A stretch of 38,490 bases of DNA from Glacieibacterium sp038211965. Lineage in GTDB: Bacteria > Pseudomonadota > Alphaproteobacteria > Sphingomonadales > Sphingomonadaceae. Both the position numbers and the translations under genes were made by a program. Positions within the stretch are counted from its first letter, which is position 1; the number at the start of each line of letters is the position of its first letter. Positions 32,795 through 38,490 of the stretch are shown one piece after another. Location of the stretch: the NCBI GenBank assembly GCA_038211965.1, contig JBBQVB010000010.1, positions 1 to 38,490 of the forward strand. The letters run 5' to 3'. The notes under the pieces are model-generated. The model was not told the origin of the DNA and made no database searches. It saw only the letters and a program-made list of their open reading frames with translations.

Positions 32795-33871
32795 CTACTC
32801 CGCGGCGATCGCCGCGACCTCGCGGATGTTGCGGCCGCGCGCGTCGTAATCATTGGCCACCTTATCGTCATTGGCCTGCATCGCGTCGATGTCGACGTTC
32901 ATGTAATCATAGACGCCCATTTCGGTGTAGCCCTTCTGCACCGTCGGCCCCCACAGCCCGATGTCGGCGACGATCGGCACGATGCGGTTGAACAGATGGT
33001 TGCGGAACATCTTCTGGTTCGGGCTTTCCAACCCGTATTTGATGCACTCGTCGGCATCGAGGTTGAGCGATTCCCAAACCTCGCGCGCTTCGAAGCGGTC
33101 GCGCATCAGGTAGCACGCCTCGACGAGGAACTCCTCGCGTTCGCGCCGCTCGCCGCTGGTCAGATGCGGGTAATATTCGCGCAATGACAGCCGCCCGAAG
33201 GCGACATGGCGCGCCTCGTCCTGCATGACGTAGGCGTTGACCGCGCCGGCCAGCGGCGACGTCGTCATGTCGCGGATGCCGCTGAACGCCGCCAGCGCCA
33301 GCCCCTCGATGACGACCTGCATGCCGAGATACGTCATGTCCCAGCGGCTGTCGGTCAGCACCTGCTCGAGCAATGTCGCCAGCGGCCCGGTCATCGGGAA
33401 ACTGACGCCGAGCTTTTCGATCAGTCGCTTGTACGCCTCGACGTGACGCGCCTCGTCGATCGTCTGCGTGCTGGCATAGAACTTGGCTTCGAGGTCGGGG
33501 ACCTGCTGGACGATCTTGGCGGCGCAGATCAGCGCGCCCTGTTCGCCGTGGAGGAACTGGCTGAGCTGCCAGCCAGCGAAGGCGCGGCGCAGCTCGACGC
33601 GGTTCTTGCTGTCCATCTTGTCCCAGATTGGCGAGCCATAGATCGCCATCTGCTGCTCGGGCAGCCCCATCGGGTTTTCGTATTCGAGCTCCTGGTTCCA
33701 GTCGATGCGGTGCTCGGCATCCCATTGCTGCGCCTTGCCCTTGGCGTAGAGCTTGAGCAGATCCTTGCGGTCGTCGGAATATTCGAAGTCGAATACCGCC
33801 TGGAATTCCTGCGCGACGTTCCACGTCGGGCCCGTCGGCGTCAGGCGGTAGTTGTCGCTGAAGGCGGTCAT
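32795..33871 (-). CDS. Ferritin-like diiron protein (ribonucleotide-reductase R2-like fold)
   Basis: A 358-residue predicted diiron oxidase or oxygenase. The iron-ligand pattern is clear: Glu in FLHGEQGALICAAK, ExxH in TIDEARHVEAY, Glu in MQVVIEGLALAAF, and a second ExxH in MQDEARHVAFG. This is the E, ExxH, E, ExxH layout of R2-like and AurF-like enzymes. No ribonucleotide reductase R1 partner is nearby, so a nucleotide-reduction role is unlikely. ATG at 33869-33871. It follows its presumed MerR regulator by 21 bases. The C-terminus is free of membrane segments. The substrate is unknown. Confidence 0.82.
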   Translation of the reverse strand: MTAFSDNYRLTPTGPTWNVAQEFQAVFDFEYSDDRKDLLKLYAKGKAQQWDAEHRIDWNQELEYENPMGLPEQQMAIYGSPIWDKMDSKNRVELRRAFAGWQLSQFLHGEQGALICAAKIVQQVPDLEAKFYASTQTIDEARHVEAYKRLIEKLGVSFPMTGPLATLLEQVLTDSRWDMTYLGMQVVIEGLALAAFSGIRDMTTSPLAGAVNAYVMQDEARHVAFGRLSLREYYPHLTSGERREREEFLVEACYLMRDRFEAREVWESLNLDADECIKYGLESPNQKMFRNHLFNRIVPIVADIGLWGPTVQKGYTEMGVYDYMNVDIDAMQANDDKVANDYDARGRNIREVAAIAAE

Positions 33872-33892
33872 CGGCGGTCTCCCAAGGTGGTT

Positions 33893-34603
33893 TCAGCTAT
33901 TGTCGTTGGCAATCCGGCGGCGCGCGGCAAGCTTGCCCAGAATGGCGCGCGTCCGCAGCAAGCCGAGCAGTTCGTTGATCGAGGCAATGCCGCGCTCGGC
34001 CATGTCGGCGGCCTCGGCCTCGCCGACTTGGCCCGCGGTGTGTTCGAAGAACAGCCGCATCTCCTGCGTCGTGATCCACTCGACGAAATCGAAGTAGATT
34101 TGCATCCCCTCGCCGTGGAAACCGCGTTCGCGGGTGAAGCCGTTGGCCTTGAGGTCACCGAGCACGCGCATGATCGCCGCGTCGCGCGCGCTGATCGTGC
34201 CCGCCGCATCGACGGTGATCGCGCCGGTCTCGAGCTGTTCGGCGAGGTCGTCGGCATCATGCCCGGTCTGCGCCAGCGCCGCAGCGACCGGCACCCGCGC
34301 TGCATCATGGTCCAGGCGCTGCGTCAACAAGCTGTCGAGCTGCGGAAAGGCCTGCGGCTCGAGCCAGCGCTCGCCGTCACCAGCACCGTCGATCCCGTCG
34401 AGCAGCGTGCGGATCACCGCCAGCGGCAGGAAACGCTCCTCCTGCAAGCGCTTGATCGCGCGGACCCGCTTGACGTGGTTGTCGCTATACGACGCCGAGT
34501 TCCGCGACGCGCGGTCGGGTTCGGGCAGCAGCCCCTCGCGGATGTAGAAGCGAATCGTCTCGCGACCCACCCCCGTCCGCTCTTCGAGTTCGCGCATTCG
34601 CAA
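33893..34603 (-). CDS. MerR family transcriptional regulator
   Basis: A 236-residue regulator with an N-terminal MerR helix-turn-helix: RELEERTGVGRETIRFYIRE, GLLPEPDR, then VKRVRAIKRLQEERFLPLAVI. The C-terminal effector region (about 80-236) is large and has no Cys cluster, so it is probably not a metal sensor. The TTG start at 34603 has GGAG at a good distance; ATG 34597 is the alternative. It is cotranscribed with, and likely controls, the diiron gene downstream. Confidence 0.88.
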   Translation of the reverse strand: MRMRELEERTGVGRETIRFYIREGLLPEPDRASRNSASYSDNHVKRVRAIKRLQEERFLPLAVIRTLLDGIDGAGDGERWLEPQAFPQLDSLLTQRLDHDAARVPVAAALAQTGHDADDLAEQLETGAITVDAAGTISARDAAIMRVLGDLKANGFTRERGFHGEGMQIYFDFVEWITTQEMRLFFEHTAGQVGEAEAADMAERGIASINELLGLLRTRAILGKLAARRRIANDNS

Positions 34604-34636
34604 GGGTGCAATCTCCGCTATACGAATCCCTGATTA

Positions 34637-34647
34637 GCACGTAGTGC
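34637..34647. promoter_or_regulatory. Small palindrome upstream of the merR gene, possible operator
   Basis: GCAC-GTA-GTGC is a perfect 4-bp inverted repeat with a three-base centre, 34 bases upstream of the merR TTG. A -10-like TATAGC lies on the minus strand near 34617-34622. It fits autoregulation, but the site is short. Confidence 0.3.
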
Positions 34648-34669
34648 GGAGTAAGGCTACGCGAAAAAT

Positions 34670-36619
34670 CTAGTGCGAATTAATTTCCTGCAGATTGTGG
34701 CGACGCACGAACTCGACCGTCGCGTTCAGCATCGCCAGTCGAGTCTCGCCGAGCGACAGGAAATGGTCCTCACCGGCGAGCGTCACCAGCTCCCCGCGCT
34801 TGCCTGCCCGCTGCAGCCGCGCGAGCATCGTCGTGCTCTGCTCGTACGGCACCACGGTATCGCCGGTGCCGTGGATCAGCAGGACGGGGGCATCGGCGCG
34901 CGCGGCGGCGCTGGCGGGCGACCGGTCCGCGAGTTTGCGACCGCTCCCGACAATCGTTTGCCAAGAGCGCGTCGCGGTCCGGCTTCGCGCGCTGGCCTTC
35001 GACTCGTACGCGATCAAGGCTTCGAGGTCGCTGACGCCGGCGACCGCCACCGCACAACGGTACAGGCCGTGCTGGAGCGTGACGCCCGCAAGCGCGGCGT
35101 ACCCGCCATAGCTCGCGCCGACGATGCAGACCCGCGCCGGATCGGCGATTCCCTGCCGCGCCAGTTCGGCGACGCCGTCCGAAATGTCGGTCTGCATCTT
35201 GCCGCCCCATTCGCCGTCGCCAGCGCGCTGGAATGCATCGCCGTAACCGGTCGAGCCACGGAAGTTGGGCTGGAACACTGCATAGCCCTGGGCTGCGAGC
35301 GCCTGCGCCCACCAGTCGAAACCCGGGTAGTCGCGCGCCGCGGGCCCGCCATGGGGCAGCGCGATCAGCGGCAGGTTCTTTGCCGGGCGACCGGGAGGGA
35401 GGGTCAAGACGCCGGCCAGCTCGAGACCGTCGGCTGCCTTCCACGACACCATGCGGACCGCCGCCACGTCAGCATCCTTCACTTGCGGATAGGATGAACC
35501 GATATCGCTTGCGGTGCCTGCCTTGATGTCGACAAGCCACCATGTCCCCGAATCGCCGTCGCCCACGGTCTTGACGATCATCCGGTCGAAGCTGGCGCTG
35601 GCATCGATAAGCTCGACACCGAGGCCGGGAAACGCCTTGCGCACGCCGCGCATCCGCGCCTCTCGCTTGGGATCGAGGAAGTGCGCCTCGGGCCGGTCGG
35701 CGGCGCTGACGTAGCCCGTGACGCGGCGTGTGGCCCGATCGACCGTGAGTTCGTTCGCCGAACGATCGTCGAAAAGGGGTTCGCTCGCTCCGATACCGGT
35801 TTCGAGCCAGCGCGTGCGGCGGTCTGCGCCATTGATGGCGTAGACGACCGTTCCCGGTGTTCGACCCAGCGCGAGCAGGCCGACCTCTCCAAGCGGCGCC
35901 ATGCCAGACGCGAGCTCCGACCCCGCCGCGCCGCGAAGCGACCATTTGCCTTGTGATGTATTGAAATCGAGCGTTGCGGCGACCGCGCCATGCTCATCGA
36001 CGATCCAGTCGCGGCGCGTCGACCCTTCGGCGTGCTTGGCAATGATGCGGCCCGCGCCGGTATCGAGATCGACGCGGTACAGATCCGGGTTGCCGCCCTC
36101 CCAGACCGTGTCGCCGGTCAGGTGGCTTCGCCCGAGCGTGATCGCACTGAAATACGCGTATTGGCGACCGTCATCCGACGACGTTCCGAAATAGTCGGAT
36201 ACACCGCCGAAATTATTGTCCTTCCGGAGGATCGGCAGGAGATGCCGGCGCGCAACGTCGATGACCGTAGCAGCAGTGAGTTCGACCTTGGAGACGAGGA
36301 AGTCGGGACCGAGGTCGAACACGCTGCCGAGCCACATGATCAGATGATTGTCGTCGGCGAACTCGATCCGCCGGACCTTGTACGCACCGACCGGCATGAC
36401 GAGCAGCGGAGTGCGGGCAATGTCGAACACCGCGACGCTGCGCTCGTTGCCGAGCACGCCGACCACGGCGAAGCGGTCGCCAGAGGGTGACATCGCCGCG
36501 CGCTCGAAACCGGGGAGTTTGCCATAGGCCGATAGCGGCGGCGCGGCAGCGGCGGTTACGCCGCCCGACATTGCCACGATGGCAGTCAGCGCGATGTGGC
36601 AGAACGATTTTTTAAGCAT
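34670..36619 (-). CDS. S9 family peptidase (prolyl oligopeptidase-like)
   Basis: A 649-residue exported serine peptidase. It has a signal peptide at about 1-26 (GGVTAAAA), a seven-bladed propeller-type region at about 40-370, and a hydrolase domain at about 385-640. The catalytic triad is Ser503 in GASYGGY, Asp587 in GTGDTVVP and His619 in EDHF. The oxyanion region LPHGGPAARDYPGFD is as in acylaminoacyl or dipeptidyl peptidases. ATG at 36617-36619. Base composition is less GC-rich than its neighbours in the first half. It is divergent from the Alg14-like gene. Confidence 0.93.
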   Translation of the reverse strand: MLKKSFCHIALTAIVAMSGGVTAAAAPPLSAYGKLPGFERAAMSPSGDRFAVVGVLGNERSVAVFDIARTPLLVMPVGAYKVRRIEFADDNHLIMWLGSVFDLGPDFLVSKVELTAATVIDVARRHLLPILRKDNNFGGVSDYFGTSSDDGRQYAYFSAITLGRSHLTGDTVWEGGNPDLYRVDLDTGAGRIIAKHAEGSTRRDWIVDEHGAVAATLDFNTSQGKWSLRGAAGSELASGMAPLGEVGLLALGRTPGTVVYAINGADRRTRWLETGIGASEPLFDDRSANELTVDRATRRVTGYVSAADRPEAHFLDPKREARMRGVRKAFPGLGVELIDASASFDRMIVKTVGDGDSGTWWLVDIKAGTASDIGSSYPQVKDADVAAVRMVSWKAADGLELAGVLTLPPGRPAKNLPLIALPHGGPAARDYPGFDWWAQALAAQGYAVFQPNFRGSTGYGDAFQRAGDGEWGGKMQTDISDGVAELARQGIADPARVCIVGASYGGYAALAGVTLQHGLYRCAVAVAGVSDLEALIAYESKASARSRTATRSWQTIVGSGRKLADRSPASAAARADAPVLLIHGTGDTVVPYEQSTTMLARLQRAGKRGELVTLAGEDHFLSLGETRLAMLNATVEFVRRHNLQEINSH

Positions 36620-36755
36620 GTCCCGCCCCCGCAGTTCAGGTCGAAAAGTCGCCGCTGCGCCCGTGCGCGTCAAGCAGCGATCCCCTGCCCCGCGCTTGAC
36701 TCCCCCGCTCCGCCCCGATTGATGCGCGTCAGTTGCAGCGGCGGGACACGAGCGG

Positions 36756-37211
36756 ATGGCGGAGCGGCGGACGCGGGTGTTGGCGATTGCGTCGGGGGGC
36801 GGGCATTGGGTGCAGCTGCTGCGCCTGCGCCCGGCGTTCGAAGGTTGCGACATCAGCTATGCGACGGTTCACGCCGCTTCGGCGGTCGACGTGCCGGGAG
36901 CGCCCTTCTTCACCTTTCGCGACGCGTCGCGCGCTGATTGGTGGAATTTCGGCGCGGTATCGCTGCAGCTGGCGCGGGTTATCGCCACGGTCCGCCCCGA
37001 TGTGGTGGTGACGACCGGCGCCATGCCGCCGCTCGCCGCGCTCGTGCTGGGGCGGCTGTCGGGGGCGCGGACACTGTGGATCGACAGCGTCGCCAACAGC
37101 GAGCAATTGTCCTCGTCGGGCAAGATCGCGCGGGCCTTCGCGCATCGGACGGTGACGCAGTGGCCCGACCTCGCCACGGCCGATGTGCCATGCTGGGGGA
37201 GCGTGCTGTGA
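36756..37211 (+). CDS. Alg14-like glycosyltransferase subunit
   Basis: A 151-residue protein matching the Alg14/PssD/EpsE half of a two-part glycosyltransferase, the membrane-binding partner. It begins VLAIASGGGHWVQLLRLRPAF, with VVTTGAMPPLAALVLGRL and TLWIDSVANSEQLS in the middle. No long membrane segment is seen; a short hydrophobic surface helix may attach it. ATG 36756. The TGA overlaps the next gene (GTGA), so the two subunits are coupled. Confidence 0.9.
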   Translation: MAERRTRVLAIASGGGHWVQLLRLRPAFEGCDISYATVHAASAVDVPGAPFFTFRDASRADWWNFGAVSLQLARVIATVRPDVVVTTGAMPPLAALVLGRLSGARTLWIDSVANSEQLSSSGKIARAFAHRTVTQWPDLATADVPCWGSVL

Positions 37212-37696
37212 TCTTCGTCTCGGTCGGGTCGATGATGCCGTTCGACCGCCTGATCCGTGCCGTCGACGAGTGGGCCGCGGCGCATCCCGGGACGCCGGTG
37301 CTGGCGCAGATCGGCAACGGCAAGTTCGAGCCCGCCCACGCGCGTTTCGTCCGCCTGATGCCGCCTGGCGAATATCGTGCGGCGGTTGCGGAGGCGGTGC
37401 TGTTCGTCGCCCACGCGGGAATGGGATCGATCATCACGGCGATCGAGGCGGCCAAGCCGCTACTGATGCTGCCGAGGCTTCAGACGCTGGGCGAGCACAA
37501 TACCGACCATCAGTTGGCGACGATCAAGAATGTCGGCAATCGACCGGGCCTCCACCATGTCGAGCGCGAGGACGCGCTAGGGGCGGCAATCGACGCGCTA
37601 CTCACGGCAGGCAGCGAAGCCCCTGCGCCGATCTCGCCGTTCGCGTCCGAGGAACTGCTCGGCAACGTCCGCCGATTCATCGCCAGCGGATGCTGA
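37208..37696 (+). CDS. Alg13-like glycosyltransferase catalytic subunit
   Basis: A 162-residue GT28 C-terminal-type domain (Alg13/PssE/EpsF). IFVSVGSMMPFDRLIRAVD is at the start, and the nucleotide-sugar site is FVAHAGMGSIITAIEAAKPLLMLPR, with GEHNTDHQ after it. With Alg14-like 36756 it makes a complete split enzyme that would transfer a sugar to a lipid-linked carrier in exopolysaccharide synthesis. No other polysaccharide genes are adjacent, so the pathway is not clear. The start GTG 37208 overlaps the upstream TGA. Confidence 0.9.
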   Translation: MIFVSVGSMMPFDRLIRAVDEWAAAHPGTPVLAQIGNGKFEPAHARFVRLMPPGEYRAAVAEAVLFVAHAGMGSIITAIEAAKPLLMLPRLQTLGEHNTDHQLATIKNVGNRPGLHHVEREDALGAAIDALLTAGSEAPAPISPFASEELLGNVRRFIASGC

Positions 37697-37734
37697 CGTC
37701 CATCACCAGCAGGCAGCCGGTCAGTCGGTAGCGG

Positions 37735-38097
37735 TCAGTTGCGCACCTCGGGCCGCAAGATATAGCGCCCGTCCTCGAAGCCGCCGAACATCTGTTTGAT
37801 CGCCGGATGACCGACCTCCTCGGCACCATCCTCGCGGATCAGGTTCTGCTGGCTGACATAGGCCACGTAGGCCGCCTCGTCGTTCTCGGCGAGCAGGTGA
37901 TAGAACGGCTGATCCTTGCGCGGTCGCACGGGCTCGGGGATTGCCTCCCACCACTCGTCCGAATTGGCAAACTCCGGATCGACGTCGAAGATGACGCCCC
38001 GAAACGGAAACAGCTTGTGCCGAACGACCTCGCCGATGCCGAACGTCGCGACCGGCATCGCCACCGCCGCCGGAAACCTCAGCTTACTTTCTGTCAT
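37735..38097 (-). CDS. hspQ: Heat shock protein HspQ
   Basis: A 120-residue HspQ (YccV) protein, which binds DnaA or hemimethylated DNA in E. coli and is a specificity factor for Lon. Typical stretches are FGIGEVVRHKLFPFRGVIFDVD, WWEAIP, PFYHLLAEND and YVAYVSQQNL. ATG at 38095-38097 with GAGAGG upstream. A heat-shock-like promoter precedes it (38139-38167). Confidence 0.96.
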   Translation of the reverse strand: MTESKLRFPAAVAMPVATFGIGEVVRHKLFPFRGVIFDVDPEFANSDEWWEAIPEPVRPRKDQPFYHLLAENDEAAYVAYVSQQNLIREDGAEEVGHPAIKQMFGGFEDGRYILRPEVRN

Positions 38098-38138
38098 ACC
38101 CTGACCTCTCGGGCGACCACGCACGCCCTGTGCCACAA

Positions 38139-38167
38139 CATATAGGATGCGCCGGAGTTTCGTGAAG
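38139..38167 (-). promoter_or_regulatory. Candidate heat-shock (RpoH-type) promoter of hspQ
   Basis: On the minus strand CTTCAC (38162-38167) and CCTATAT (38140-38146) are about 15 bases apart. The -10 resembles the alphaproteobacterial RpoH element CyTATnT, and the -35 is one base off CTTGAC. It is 42 bases upstream of the hspQ start. The gene's role agrees with this. Confidence 0.4.
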
Positions 38168-38185
38168 GGCAAGGCGCATCCGGGC

Positions 38186-38208
38186 TTGGCAAGCGCGCCC
38201 GCCACGCG

Positions 38209-38215
<7 letters not shown>
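38186..38215 (+). promoter_or_regulatory. Candidate promoter of the tRNA-Ser gene
   Basis: TTGGCA (38186-38191) and TATGTG (38210-38215) are separated by 18 bases, 35 bases before the tRNA. The stop codon of the opposing recombinase frame (38209-38211) lies within this promoter. Confidence 0.5.

Positions 38216-38490
<275 letters not shown>

Noticed and set aside
32795..33871. Class I ribonucleotide reductase small subunit
   Set aside because: The iron ligands fit the fold, but there is no large subunit gene nearby, no clear radical Tyr context was identified, and the MerR partner points to another role.
33893..34603. Regulator partner for the luxI gene
   Set aside because: It is a MerR-type protein with no autoinducer-binding domain, on the opposite strand and next to its own target, so it is not the missing LuxR.

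Overview
The window is compact, high-GC DNA, probably from an alphaproteobacterium of the order Sphingomonadales. This is inferred from protein character (a two-domain LuxI/NfrB/NfrA-like group, YqaA, DUF1289, HspQ and a Coq7-type hydroxylase next to DsbB), the obg-proB-proA-nadD-rsfS-rlmH-ctpA gene order, and frequent GTG/TTG starts with four-base stop/start overlaps. No 16S rRNA gene is present, so the genus is not determined.

Layout. 1-7023 holds cell-envelope genes: an alpha-2-macroglobulin gene entering from the left edge and broken by an in-frame TAG, its usual partner pbpC, an L,D-transpeptidase and an M15 D,D-peptidase. 7037-9877 holds a cystathionine gamma-synthase-family enzyme, a D,D-carboxypeptidase and a RidA-family protein. 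9992-14469 is a five-gene run, each gene overlapping the next by four bases: ATP-grasp-like protein, DUF1289 protein, luciferase-like flavin oxidoreductase, and a quaternary-amine-type ABC importer made of an ATPase and a fused permease/binding protein. 14474-16027 (minus) is yqaA-like, dsbB, coq7. 16144-26354 is mostly the conserved minus-strand cluster (obgE, proB, proA, nadD, rsfS, rlmH, ctpA), but with foreign insertions: a frameshifted alpha/beta hydrolase between proB and proA, a toxin-antitoxin pair between proA and nadD, and a lipoprotein/helical-protein pair plus a hydrolase between rlmH and ctpA.

26391-29211 holds an M19 dipeptidase, a small membrane protein, and thyA-folA. Divergent from thyA is a luxI-type acyl-homoserine-lactone synthase gene with a perfect 18-bp palindrome upstream and no luxR in the window. 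It is followed by a strongly self-complementary 77-nt intergenic element and by a compact NfrB-like glycosyltransferase and NfrA-like outer-membrane protein. This quorum-signal plus N4-glycan-type export group is the most interesting part of the window. 32795-36619 (minus) carries a ferritin-like diiron protein with its MerR regulator and an S9 peptidase. 36756-37696 is a split Alg14/Alg13-type glycosyltransferase pair. The right edge has hspQ, tRNA-Ser(CGA) and the C-terminal end of a serine recombinase pointing into the tRNA, so a mobile element probably begins at 38341 and runs beyond the window.

Repeats. A 140-nt near-perfect palindrome lies at the start of pbpC, and a REP-like palindrome plus a hexanucleotide repeat lie inside the nfrA-like reading frame. 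No stretch over 300 bases lacks a gene. Two genes carry single-base lesions (a TAG at 232 and a one-base deletion near 23674); either sequencing error or real decay could explain them.
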